A stretch of DNA of 64,000 nucleotides from JAWVFM01 sp963739355 (GTDB lineage: Bacteria > Actinomycetota > Thermoleophilia > Solirubrobacterales > 70-9): contig CAVUAD010000006.1 of the NCBI GenBank assembly GCA_963739355.1, positions 62,001-126,000 of the forward strand, read 5' to 3'. A model generated the notes under the pieces. That model was not told the DNA's origin. It searched no databases and saw nothing but the letters and a program-made list of their open reading frames with translations. Positions 51,098 through 60,077 of the stretch are shown in pieces. The position numbers and the translations under genes are program-made. The stretch's first letter is position 1. Each line of letters opens with the position of its first letter.

Positions 51098-52334
51098 GGG
51101 TGGGTGTCCTCTTCGTCGCCACGGTACGCGTGGCGGTGGATCGGCGTCCGCCCTCGACCACGCGCAGTCTCGCACCGCCCGCGGCCGTCGCGGCCGGGTT
51201 CTTGGCGATCCCGAGCAGCAGGCCGACGGCGGCGAGCGTCACGAGCAGGCTCGAGTTTCCGTATGAGACGAATGGCAACGGCACGCCCGTCAGGGGCGCG
51301 AGGCCGAGCACGGCGAAGAGGTTGACGAGCGCCTGGACCATGATCATCGAGGTCACGCCCGCGGCGAGCAGCTTCCCGTATCGATCCTTCGCCCGCTGCG
51401 CGGTCCGCAGGCCCGCATAGCCGAAGAGGCCGAAGAGGCCGGCGAGCGCCAGCAGCCCCGCGAACCCGAGCTCCTCGCCGATCACGGCGGCGATCATGTC
51501 CGTGTGGGCCTCGGGCAGGAAGAAGGCCTTCTGCAGGCTCTGGCCGAGCCCGACGCCGAAGAACCCGCCGGACCCGAGCGCGATCTTCGCCTGGATCGCC
51601 TGGAAGCCGGCGCCACCGGCGTCGCTCGTCGGGTTCAGGAACCCGGTCAGACGCTGCATCCGGTACGGCTCGACCAGCACCGCGATCAGCAGCACGAGGG
51701 CGATCACGGCGGCGAGCTTTCCGAGGTCGACCGGCTTCACGCCCGCCGCAACCAGCATCGCCGCGGTAGCGAAGACGAGGACCATCGCGGTCCCCAGGTC
51801 CGGCTCGGCGACGATCAGGAGGCCGCCGAACCCCACCATCGTCAGGTACGGGGTGAGCGTTCGAACCGACCGCGTCATCTTCGGCCGCTCGGCGAGGAGC
51901 TTGGCGCCGTAGAGGATGAGCGACAGCTTCGCCAGCTCGGAGGGCTGAATCTGAACCGGCCCGGCGGAGATCCAGCGCTGAGCCCCGTTGACGCTCGTGC
52001 CGACGCCGGGAAGCATCACCGCGAACAGGAGGAAGAACGACCCGAAGACGAACAGCGGCGTCATCGCGCGGACGGCGCGGATGCCGCCGTTCGACAGCAG
52101 CTTCATCGCCACCAGCCCGAACGCCCCGAAGACCAGGGTGCGCTTCAGGTAGTAGGCGCTGTCGCCCGTGGTCCCGAGCAGCGACGTCGTGGAGCTGGCG
52201 CTGAAGACCATCACCACGCCGAACGCGAGCAGGCAGAGCGTGGCCGTGAGCAGCAGGGAGTACTCGACGGGCGGGGCGCCCGCCTTCGAGCGCGGACCGA
52301 AGCGGTTGAGCCGGGCGACGCGCGTGGCGCTCAT
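51015..52334 (-). CDS. ftsW: SEDS peptidoglycan polymerase FtsW
   Basis: 439 aa, ten hydrophobic helices. SEDS motifs: NGAQRWISAGPVQIQPSELAKLS (split NGAQRWIS and QIQPSELAKL), AEPDLGTAMVLV, EELGFAGLLALAGLF, and LTGVPLPFVSYGNSSL. It polymerises glycan strands at the septum together with FtsI. The last 45 residues are an Arg/Ser-rich cytoplasmic tail that is also the coding start of murG in another frame. Confidence 0.95.
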   Translation of the reverse strand: MSATRVARLNRFGPRSKAGAPPVEYSLLLTATLCLLAFGVVMVFSASSTTSLLGTTGDSAYYLKRTLVFGAFGLVAMKLLSNGGIRAVRAMTPLFVFGSFFLLFAVMLPGVGTSVNGAQRWISAGPVQIQPSELAKLSLILYGAKLLAERPKMTRSVRTLTPYLTMVGFGGLLIVAEPDLGTAMVLVFATAAMLVAAGVKPVDLGKLAAVIALVLLIAVLVEPYRMQRLTGFLNPTSDAGGAGFQAIQAKIALGSGGFFGVGLGQSLQKAFFLPEAHTDMIAAVIGEELGFAGLLALAGLFGLFGYAGLRTAQRAKDRYGKLLAAGVTSMIMVQALVNLFAVLGLAPLTGVPLPFVSYGNSSLLVTLAAVGLLLGIAKNPAATAAGGARLRVVEGGRRSTATRTVATKRTPTRAKSRDSRRRNSGARSARAGGRRRASG

Positions 52335-53635
52335 CGCCCCAGCCCTCCGACGAAGTCGCGGAAGCGCTCCCCGCGCTCCTCGTAGTCGCGGAACTGGTCG
52401 AAGCTGGCGCAGGCCGGCGCGAGCAGGACGACGTCGCCGGCCTGTGCGCTTCGAGACGCTCCCGAGAAGGCGTCCTCGAGGCTCGCGCAGCGGTGCAGGG
52501 GCACGCCGGCGCCGGCGAGGTCGTGCTCCAGGGCAGGGGCGGTCTCGCCGATCAGCCAGCAGGCGCGGCAGCGCTCGGCAACCGGTGCGGCGAGGCCCTC
52601 GAACGACTCGCCCTTCGAGCTGCCGCCGAAGATCGCGTGGATGCCCGAGGCGAACGACTCGAGTGCGGCGACGGCGGCCGCGACGTTGGTGGCCTTCGAG
52701 TCGTTCACGTAGGAGACGCCCTCGATCGCGGCGACCAGCTCGAGCCGGTGCTCGAGTCCGTTGAAGCTCTCGAGACCCGCCCGGATCGCGTCCGCCCCGA
52801 TGCCCATGGCCTGCGCGGCCGCGGCGGCCGCGAGGGAGTTGCTGCGCCCGTGGGGGCCGGGAAGCGCGAGCGCGGCGGAGTCGACGAGCTCGGCAGCGTC
52901 CTCCGGCTCGATCCGCCTGGCCTCACCGCCCACCGTGTGTCCGGCAAGCGCCGGGTCCTCGGCGTCGTAGACCGCGACGTCCTCCTCGACCTGCCGGGCG
53001 AAGATGCGCAGCTTGGCCTCCGTGTAGTCGGCCAGGTCCCGGTGCCGGTCGAGATGGTCCGGGGCGACGTTCAGCAGCACCGCGCACTCGGGCGCGAACG
53101 TGGTCGCGTCCTCCAGCTGGAAGCTCGAGCACTCGCAGATCACCGTTGCCTCCGGGTCGACGCTGCCGGGCAGCGAGCTGAGCGGTTTACCGACGTTGCC
53201 CGCGACGGCGACCGGCTCTCCCGCCTCGCGCCACAGGTGGCCGAGGAGCTCGGTCACCGTGGTCTTCCCGTTCGTGCCGGTGACGCCGACGAACGCGTTC
53301 GGCAACGCGCGCCAGGCGAGCTCGAGCTCGCCGATCACGTCGATTCCTCGCTCGCGGGCGGCCGCGATCACCGGGGCCTCGTGAGGCACGCCCGGGCTCT
53401 TGACCACGCAACGCGTCTCATCGAGCAGTCCAACTCCGTCACCATCCAGGTGAACTTCGACGCCTGCGCCCCGCAACCCTTCCGCGCCGGCAGGCGAGCC
53501 GGAGTCCGCGCCCAGGACGGTCGCGCCGCGAGCCGCCAGCAGGCGCGCCGCGGCCTGCCCCGAGCGGGCAAGGCCGACGACCAGGAACGGGCCGTCGGGC
53601 AGCGGCGGGCGGGGCTTCGTGGAACGGCGCACCAC
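52331..53635 (-). CDS. murD: UDP-N-acetylmuramoylalanine--D-glutamate ligase
   Basis: 434 aa from GTG 53635 (a second GTG follows at 53632). FLVVGLARSGQAAARLLA, ATP loop GVTGTNGKTTV, LNVAPDHLDRH, GLEHRLELV, YVNDSKATNV and LLAPACASFDQF are all present. It adds D-Glu to UDP-MurNAc-Ala. A 487-aa frame starting upstream would cover the divergent methyltransferase and is rejected. It starts the second half of the dcw cluster, so a promoter is expected in 53636-53697, but I see no clear one. Confidence 0.95.
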   Translation of the reverse strand: MVRRSTKPRPPLPDGPFLVVGLARSGQAAARLLAARGATVLGADSGSPAGAEGLRGAGVEVHLDGDGVGLLDETRCVVKSPGVPHEAPVIAAARERGIDVIGELELAWRALPNAFVGVTGTNGKTTVTELLGHLWREAGEPVAVAGNVGKPLSSLPGSVDPEATVICECSSFQLEDATTFAPECAVLLNVAPDHLDRHRDLADYTEAKLRIFARQVEEDVAVYDAEDPALAGHTVGGEARRIEPEDAAELVDSAALALPGPHGRSNSLAAAAAAQAMGIGADAIRAGLESFNGLEHRLELVAAIEGVSYVNDSKATNVAAAVAALESFASGIHAIFGGSSKGESFEGLAAPVAERCRACWLIGETAPALEHDLAGAGVPLHRCASLEDAFSGASRSAQAGDVVLLAPACASFDQFRDYEERGERFRDFVGGLGR

Positions 53636-53697
53636 GTCAGTAGGTTCGCGCCGCGACGGCCCTCCCCTCCGCCCCGCCCGGCTGCGACCATTCGTGC

Positions 53698-54507
53698 GTG
53701 GAGATCGACCACCAGGCGCAGTCCTTCGATTCGGCCGCGACGGCCTACGAGCGGGGCCGCCCCGGCTACCCGGTTGCAGCGCTCGAGCGGGCAATCGCCG
53801 AGCTCGGTTTGGCGGGCGACGCCACCGTCGTCGACCTCGGGGCGGGCACGGGCAAGCTCACCCGCGACCTGGTGACCCGCTTCGCGCGCGTGATCGCCGT
53901 CGAGCCGCTCGAGCGCATGCTCGCGCAGCTCGTCGAGGCGGTGCCCGGCGCGGAGGCGCTCTCCGGCGACGCGCACGCCATCCCGGTCGAGTCGGGGAGC
54001 GCCGCCGCCCTGTTCGCCGGCCAGGCGTTCCACTGGTTCTCCGACCACGAGGCGCTCGCCGAGATCGCCCGCGTCCTGGAGCCCGCCGGCGGGATGGCGC
54101 TGATCTGGAACACCAGCCCGTGGGAGATCCGCGAGGGCTCGTGGTTCAACGCGCTTGCCGACCTGCTCGAGGACCAGAGCCTCGACCGCTCAGGGCTCCA
54201 CAGGCACACGTACATGCACTGGCACGAGATCTTCGAGACCGACGAGCTCTTCGAGCCCCTGGCCTACGCCGCGTTCGAGCACTCCCACGAGCTCAGCCGC
54301 CAGGACTTCATCGAGACGATGGCCTCGCGCAGCTACATCGCCAGTCTCGGCGCGGAGCGCCAGGCCGAGGTGCTCGGCGAGATCGACGGCCTGTTCGAGC
54401 GCGACGACGCTCCGATCGAGAACGGCCTCGTGCAGGTCCCCCTGCGCACGGACGTGTTCTGGACGCGGAAGCGCTACCCACCAAGCGAGTTCTGGAACAG
54501 CGTGTAG
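53698..54507 (+). CDS. Class I SAM-dependent methyltransferase, inserted in the dcw cluster on the opposite strand
   Basis: 269 aa from GTG. Methyltransf_11-like: SFDSAATAYERGRPGYPVAA at the N-terminus, SAM loop VVDLGAGTGKLTRDL, then VEPLERMLAQL, LSGDAHAIPVESG and FHWFSDHEAL. The substrate is unknown (small molecule or lipid). Its last 34 bp overlap the end of mraY in antisense. The opposite orientation and the split it causes between mraY and murD suggest a later insertion. Confidence 0.85.
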   Translation: MEIDHQAQSFDSAATAYERGRPGYPVAALERAIAELGLAGDATVVDLGAGTGKLTRDLVTRFARVIAVEPLERMLAQLVEAVPGAEALSGDAHAIPVESGSAAALFAGQAFHWFSDHEALAEIARVLEPAGGMALIWNTSPWEIREGSWFNALADLLEDQSLDRSGLHRHTYMHWHEIFETDELFEPLAYAAFEHSHELSRQDFIETMASRSYIASLGAERQAEVLGEIDGLFERDDAPIENGLVQVPLRTDVFWTRKRYPPSEFWNSV

Positions 54508-55484
54508 CCGATGCCGGAGCAGACGGCGGCGATGATCCAGAAGCGCAGCATGATCTTGGTCTCCGACCAGGCCATCATCTCGAAGTGGTGGTGAAGCGGG
54601 GCCATCAGGAAGACGCGCCGGCGGGTCGACTTGAAGGCGATGACCTGGATCGCGACCGAGAGCGCCTCGATGACGAAGATGCCGCCGAGGATGATCAGCA
54701 GGACCTCGGTCTGAGTCATCACGGCTAACCCGCCGATCGCCCCGCCGAGCCCGAGCGAGCCGGTGTCGCCCATGAAGATCGACGCCGGGAACGCGTTGAA
54801 CCACAGAAAGCCGACGGAGGCGCCCACCAGGCACGCGGAGAGGAGCGCGAGGCCCTCCTGCCCGTCGGTGACGGTGATCGCCATGTAGGCGAGCAGGACG
54901 ATCGCGCAGGAGCCCGCGGCCAGGCCGTCGAGGCCGTCGGTGAGGTTGACGGCGTTGGAGGAGCCGGCGATCACCAGGAAGACAAACAGGACGTAGAGGA
55001 CCGGGCCGACGTAGATCTCGGCGTCGAACATGCGCACCCGGATCGTCGGGTCGAGCCCGACGCTCTTCGTCGCCACCCACCACAGGCCGAGGGCCAGCGC
55101 GACCTGGCCGACGAGCTTCCAGCGGGCGGAGAGGCCGAGCGAGCGCCGCTTGCGGATCTTGATCCAGTCGTCGGCGAAGCCGAGCGCCGCGCACCCGAGC
55201 GCGACCCCGAACACCGCCAGGCTCTGCTTGTCGCGCGGCCCCAGGACCAGGTAGGGGACGGAGATCGCGAGGAACAGGATGATCCCGCCCATCGTCGGTG
55301 TCCCGGCCTTCGCGTGATGCTCCTCGGGCCCCTCCTCGCGGATCTGCTGGCCGAACTCCCGCACTCGCAGGAACTGGATGAACCTCGGCCCGAGGAAGAT
55401 CGTGATCAGCATCGCGGCCATGCCCGCGATCAGGATCTGGCCGCGGTCGATGATCGTCGCCACAATCACGACGGTCCCGCTCAT
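54474..55484 (-). CDS. mraY: Phospho-MurNAc-pentapeptide transferase
   Basis: 336 aa polytopic enzyme. HHAKAGTPTMGGIILFLAI, FADDWIKIRKRRS (catalytic Asp pair), SSNAVNLTDGLDGLAAG, FMGDTGSLGLGG and APLHHHFEMMAW are the standard motifs. It makes lipid I from UDP-MurNAc-pentapeptide and undecaprenyl phosphate. It starts in the murF stop (ATGA). Confidence 0.97.
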   Translation of the reverse strand: MSGTVVIVATIIDRGQILIAGMAAMLITIFLGPRFIQFLRVREFGQQIREEGPEEHHAKAGTPTMGGIILFLAISVPYLVLGPRDKQSLAVFGVALGCAALGFADDWIKIRKRRSLGLSARWKLVGQVALALGLWWVATKSVGLDPTIRVRMFDAEIYVGPVLYVLFVFLVIAGSSNAVNLTDGLDGLAAGSCAIVLLAYMAITVTDGQEGLALLSACLVGASVGFLWFNAFPASIFMGDTGSLGLGGAIGGLAVMTQTEVLLIILGGIFVIEALSVAIQVIAFKSTRRRVFLMAPLHHHFEMMAWSETKIMLRFWIIAAVCSGIGYTLFQNSLGG

Positions 55485-56842
55485 CGCTTCGCCCCCGCCG
55501 GCCGCATGGCCTCGAGGCGCTCCGCCACGAGCTCGAGCCCGACCGCGCGCGAGCCCTTGACGAGGACCACGTCGCCCGGCTCGAGCATCCCGTCGAGGGC
55601 CGTTGCGGCCTCGCCGGCGTCCGCCACGAGGACGTCGGGCGCGTACTCGCCGGCCAGCTCGCCGACGCCGATCAGCGGAGCGATGCCCAGGCGCCTGGCC
55701 TGCGCGCCCGCGTCGCGGTGGTAGGCGGCCTCCTCGGGCCCCAGCTCCCGCATCTCGCCAAGAACCGCGACCCGGCGCTTCGCGGGAAGCGACGCCAGGT
55801 GATCGAGCGCTGCGCTCATCGACACTGGGTTCGCGTTGTAGCAGTCGTTCAAGAGCAGGATGCCGTCCGCGAGGGCGATGGTCTGGCCGCGAAGGCGCGA
55901 GAAGGTTATCCGCGCCGCGCGCGGAGCCATTGCGTCGAGCGGCTCGCCGAGCGCCTCGCCGATCGCGACCGCGCAGAGTGCGTTCGCCAGGTTGTGCGCC
56001 TCGTCGAACCCGAACTCGAACTCGGCGGAGCCGCTCGGAGCGTTGATCGTGGCACGCATGCCGCGGTCATGGCGCTTCCAGGAGGCCGCGAAGACCTCTC
56101 CGCCGGGGCCGAAGGTCAGGGTCGGCATGTCGTCCGACAGGTGCGGATCGAGGGCCTCCGCGTCGGCCGGGATCACCGCGGTCCCGCCCGGGGCGATGCC
56201 CTTGAGGATCTCCGCCTTGGCCTCGGCGATGGCCTCCATGGTTCCGAGCAGCTCCAGGTGGACCGGCCCGACGTTCGTGATCGCCCCCACGTTCGGCTCG
56301 GCGATCTCGCAGAGCTCGGCGATCTGCCCGAGCCCCCGCATCGCCATCTCGAGCACCAGGACCTCCGTCTCGGCCGGTGCGTCGAGCAGGGTTAGCGGCA
56401 GTCCGACCTCGGTGTTGAAGTTCTCAGGGCTCGCGTGGACCCGCCTGGGGATGATCGCCCGCGCGATGTCCTTCACCGACGTCTTCCCCGTGGAGCCGGT
56501 GATGCCCACGGCCGGGCAGCCGAGCTCGCGCCGCCAGGCCCGCCCCAGGCTCTGCAGGGCGGCGAGCGGGTCGTCTGCCGCGAATACCCAGCCACCGCCC
56601 TCCTCGCCGTTCAGCATCTCCCCATAGGGCCTCGAGACCACCACTCCCCACGCGCCGGCCTGGAGCACCTCCGCCGCGTAGACGCCGCCGTCGGCGTTCT
56701 CGCCGCGCAGGCCGAAGAAGAGGTCGCCTGCCCTGGCCTCGCGCGAGTCGATCGTCGCCCGTGCGGGGCGCGACCGCTCCCCCGCGCGCACGATCTCCGC
56801 GCCGGCGGCCTCGGCCATCCGTTCCGGAGAGAGCTCGATCAC
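55481..56842 (-). CDS. murF: UDP-MurNAc-tripeptide--D-alanyl-D-alanine ligase
   Basis: 453 aa from GTG 56842, overlapping the murE stop (GTGA). N-terminal fold DSREARAGDLFFGLRGENADG, ATP loop GITGSTGKTSVKD, EMAMRGLGQIAEL, ITNVGPVHLELLG, and LLNDCYNANPVSM. It adds D-Ala-D-Ala. The 614-aa frame seen upstream is murE in another frame. Confidence 0.96.
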   Translation of the reverse strand: MIELSPERMAEAAGAEIVRAGERSRPARATIDSREARAGDLFFGLRGENADGGVYAAEVLQAGAWGVVVSRPYGEMLNGEEGGGWVFAADDPLAALQSLGRAWRRELGCPAVGITGSTGKTSVKDIARAIIPRRVHASPENFNTEVGLPLTLLDAPAETEVLVLEMAMRGLGQIAELCEIAEPNVGAITNVGPVHLELLGTMEAIAEAKAEILKGIAPGGTAVIPADAEALDPHLSDDMPTLTFGPGGEVFAASWKRHDRGMRATINAPSGSAEFEFGFDEAHNLANALCAVAIGEALGEPLDAMAPRAARITFSRLRGQTIALADGILLLNDCYNANPVSMSAALDHLASLPAKRRVAVLGEMRELGPEEAAYHRDAGAQARRLGIAPLIGVGELAGEYAPDVLVADAGEAATALDGMLEPGDVVLVKGSRAVGLELVAERLEAMRPAGAKR

Positions 56843-58347
56843 CGTCCGCCTCCTGCGCCGAAGCCGAGGCTGCCGAGCTCGTCGCCGGCGACCTCGCGGT
56901 CGTCGAAGGGGATCTTCCGGCCGTTCTCGAACTCCTGGCCCTGCTCGTGCCCCTTTCCGGCGATCACGACCGTGTCCCCGGCCCGCGCCGCGGCGAACGC
57001 CGCGGCAATCGCCGCACGGCGGTCCGGGTCGACCAGCAGCGTCTCTCCATCGGGCTCGCGGTCGATGCCGGCCAGGATCTCCGCGATGATCGCGCCGGGC
57101 TCCTCGGAGCGCGGGTTGTCGGAAGTGACGACCGCGACGTCGGCCAGGCGCGCGCCGATCTCGCCCATCAGCGGGCGCTTCGCGCGGTCGCGGTCGCCGC
57201 CGGCCCCGAAGACGCAGATCGTCCGGCCCGGCGGCGGGGTGAGGCGTCGCGCGCCCTCGAGGACGTTCTCGAGCGAGTCCGGTGTGTGCGCGTAGTCGAC
57301 CAGCACCGCAAACGGCTGCCCGCATTCCACCGGCTCGAAACGCCCGGGCACACGGGGCGCGTCCGCCAGCGAGGCCGCCGCCGCGCTCAGCTCGACCCCG
57401 AGGGCGATCGCGATGCCGAGCGCGACCATGGCGTTGGCGATGTTGAAGTCGCCGGGCAGCGGCAGCCGGACGTCCACGGGCGCGGCGTCGGCGTGGGCCA
57501 CCCCGAAGCGCGCCCCACGGGCGTCGAACGACGAGCTCGTGACGCGCAGGTCGGCGCCCTCATCGCCGCCGGGCGACACGCGGATGAGAGCGTCGGGGGC
57601 GAGCTCGCCGGCCAACCGGCGCCCGTAGCCGTCGTCGACGTTCACCACGAACCGCTCCGGGGTGGCCTCGGCGTCGTCGCCAACGCCGAACAGCCGGCGC
57701 TTCGCGAGGAAGTAGTCCTCCATGTCCGCGTGGAAGTCCAGGTGGTCCTGCGTGAGGTTGGTGAAGGCGGCCACGGCGAACCGCAGGCCGCGAACCCTGC
57801 CCAGCGCAAGTGCGTGTGAGGAGACCTCCATCGCGCAGGCCGCGTCGCCCGCGTCGAGCATTCGCCGGAAGGTCGCCTGCAGGTCGATGGCCTCCGGCGT
57901 GGTGCGCACCACGGCCTCCTCGGTGCCGCCAACCACCTGCTTCACGGTCCCCAGGAGGCCGCACGGGCGCCCGGCGCTCTCCAGCAGGTGCCGCACGAGG
58001 AACGCCGTGGTCGTCTTGCCGTTCGTCCCGGTAACGCCCGCGAGTGCCAGCTCGGCCGTCGGTTCGCCATAGAAGCGCGCCGCGGCCGGCGCCATCGCGG
58101 CCCGGGCGTCGGCGACGCGCACCTCCGCCACGTCGAGGCCGAGGGGCCGCTCGACCACCAGCGCCGACGCGCCGGCCGCAACGGCGCCCGGCGCGAAGTC
58201 GTGGCCGTCGGCGACGTGCCCGGGCACGCAGAAGAAGAGGGTGCCGGCCTCCACCCGCCGGTTGTCGTACGCGAGCGCGATGACGTCCGTGTCCGAGTCG
58301 CCGGCAAGCTCGGCGTCGACGCCTTCGAAGAGCTCCGCGAGCTTCAT
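56839..58347 (-). CDS. murE: UDP-MurNAc-Ala-Glu--2,6-diaminopimelate ligase
   Basis: 502 aa from ATG 58347. Mur ligase with ATP loop GTNGKTTT (107-114), SSHALALGRV, FTNLTQDHLDFH, and DYAHTPDSL. The motif DNPRSEEP indicates selection of meso-diaminopimelate rather than Lys. TAGACT lies 8 nt before the ATG (58356-58361), so a sub-operon promoter is possible in the 46-bp gap after ftsI. Confidence 0.96.
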   Translation of the reverse strand: MKLAELFEGVDAELAGDSDTDVIALAYDNRRVEAGTLFFCVPGHVADGHDFAPGAVAAGASALVVERPLGLDVAEVRVADARAAMAPAAARFYGEPTAELALAGVTGTNGKTTTAFLVRHLLESAGRPCGLLGTVKQVVGGTEEAVVRTTPEAIDLQATFRRMLDAGDAACAMEVSSHALALGRVRGLRFAVAAFTNLTQDHLDFHADMEDYFLAKRRLFGVGDDAEATPERFVVNVDDGYGRRLAGELAPDALIRVSPGGDEGADLRVTSSSFDARGARFGVAHADAAPVDVRLPLPGDFNIANAMVALGIAIALGVELSAAAASLADAPRVPGRFEPVECGQPFAVLVDYAHTPDSLENVLEGARRLTPPPGRTICVFGAGGDRDRAKRPLMGEIGARLADVAVVTSDNPRSEEPGAIIAEILAGIDREPDGETLLVDPDRRAAIAAAFAAARAGDTVVIAGKGHEQGQEFENGRKIPFDDREVAGDELGSLGFGAGGGR

Positions 58348-58393
58348 CGGCGACGAGTCTAGGCGCGGCCTCTGATGCCGCCGGGCCGCCGGT

Positions 58394-60055
58394 CTAGTTG
58401 CCTTCCGGCGGTACGCCGAGGTACGGCAGCGCGAACTTGGCGATCTCGCCGAACGCGGGCGCCGCGACGGTGCCGCCGTAGTAGCTGACCTGGCTCGGGT
58501 CGTCGACCACCACGGAGACGAGGAGCTTGGGGTGCATCGCTGGGGCAAAGCCCACGAACGACGCCACGAAGTGGGTGTCCGAGTACTTGCCGTCGATGAC
58601 CTTCTGCGCGGTTCCGGTCTTCCCGGAGAGCTTGTAGCCGGGCACGCTGACCTCGGAGGCCGTGCCGCCCGGCGCGAGCACGCCCTCGAGCATCCTGCGG
58701 ATCTTGCGCGCGTTGTTGGAGCTGATGATCCGGTGGCCGGCCGGCTCGGGCACCGTCGTGTCGCCGTCCTTCAGCACGAGCCGGGCCGGGCGCAGGATGC
58801 CGCCGTTGGCGATCGCCGAGTAGGCGGTGGCCATCTGGATGGGCGTGACGGAGAGGCCCTGGCCGATCGGCAGGTTGCCCATCGTCGGAACGGTCCAGTC
58901 CTTCAGCGGCGGGACGATCCCCTGCTCCTCCGCCGGGTAGTCGATGCCGGTCGGCTGGCCGAACCCGAAGCGGTGGATCCAGTGGCTCGTGCGCTTGGCG
59001 CCCACGCGCGCGCCGATCAGGTCCGCGCCGATGTTCGAGGACTGGGCGAGGATGTCCCTGACGCGGAGCGTCTCGTACCCGTGGGCCTCGGCGTCGGTGA
59101 CGGTCCGATCCGCGTACTGCAGCTCGGGCGGGACGTTGAACGGCGTGTTCGGAGTGACCTTGCCGTCCTCGAGAGCGCCGGCGACGGTGAATGCCTTGAA
59201 GGTCGAGCCGGGCTCGTACGTGAAGCCGGTGGCGAGGTTCTCGAGGCCGTTCAGGTTGGCGGGCTTCCCGGGGTTCGTGGTCGGCCAGTTCGCCATGGCC
59301 AGGATCTCGCCGTTGTTGGGGTTCATGACGATCGCCGTGGCGTTCTGCGGCTGGAAGGTCTCAGCGGTCTGGTTCAGGACCTCCTCGGTCTTGGCCTGGA
59401 TCGCGGCGTCGATCGAGAGCTTCAGCTCCTGGCCCTGGTCGGCGGGCGTGGTCGTGTGGCGGGCGATCTCCTTGCCCAGGCCGTCGACGATCACCTGCAT
59501 GGCCCCGTTGGTCCCGGCGAGGGTGCTGTTGTCGGCCTGCTCCAGCCCGGTCGCCCCCTGGCCGTCCTCGCTGACCGTGCCGATCACCTGGCCCGCGAGA
59601 TCTCCCTGCGGGTAGACGCGGCGCTCCGACGGCTCCATCCCCACGCCGGGGAGGTCCAGGCGCTTGATCTTTGCCGCGGTGGGCAGGTCGACCTCGTGGG
59701 CGACGTAGGCAAAGCCGGGCGAGCCGTTCTCCATCGCCTTCGTCACCTGCGCCTGGGTCATGTGCAGGAGCGGCGCGAGCTTCGCGGCGGTCTTCGCCGT
59801 GTCCTTCACCTGGTAGGGCGTGACGTAGACGTCCTCGGCGTCCTCGGAGATCGCGAGGTCGTTCTTCCCGGTCCGGTCGACGATGGTGCCGCGAAGCCCG
59901 GGGATCTCCTGCGTCCGCGAGTGCTGGCTGGCGGCATCCGCGCTGAGCCCCGCGCCCTGCACTCCCTGCACCCACACGGCGCGGGCCATCGCGCCGACCA
60001 GCAGGATCAGAAAACAGGCGAAAAGGACTCCGATGCGGCTGTCGATCACGCGCAC
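58394..60055 (-). CDS. ftsI: Septal penicillin-binding protein FtsI (PBP2b/3 class)
   Basis: 553 aa from GTG. Membrane anchor (about 8-30), the PBP dimer domain starting RGTIVDRTG, and the transpeptidase domain with Ser284-x-x-Lys287 (EPGSTFKAF), Ser339-Ser-Asn341 and Lys479-Thr-Gly481 (SGKTGTAQK). It cross-links peptidoglycan at the division site with FtsW. GAGG lies 6 nt before the GTG. It follows the ftsL-like gene by 22 nt. Confidence 0.96.
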   Translation of the reverse strand: MRVIDSRIGVLFACFLILLVGAMARAVWVQGVQGAGLSADAASQHSRTQEIPGLRGTIVDRTGKNDLAISEDAEDVYVTPYQVKDTAKTAAKLAPLLHMTQAQVTKAMENGSPGFAYVAHEVDLPTAAKIKRLDLPGVGMEPSERRVYPQGDLAGQVIGTVSEDGQGATGLEQADNSTLAGTNGAMQVIVDGLGKEIARHTTTPADQGQELKLSIDAAIQAKTEEVLNQTAETFQPQNATAIVMNPNNGEILAMANWPTTNPGKPANLNGLENLATGFTYEPGSTFKAFTVAGALEDGKVTPNTPFNVPPELQYADRTVTDAEAHGYETLRVRDILAQSSNIGADLIGARVGAKRTSHWIHRFGFGQPTGIDYPAEEQGIVPPLKDWTVPTMGNLPIGQGLSVTPIQMATAYSAIANGGILRPARLVLKDGDTTVPEPAGHRIISSNNARKIRRMLEGVLAPGGTASEVSVPGYKLSGKTGTAQKVIDGKYSDTHFVASFVGFAPAMHPKLLVSVVVDDPSQVSYYGGTVAAPAFGEIAKFALPYLGVPPEGN

Positions 60056-60077
60056 CGGAAACCTCGCCTCACCCGGA

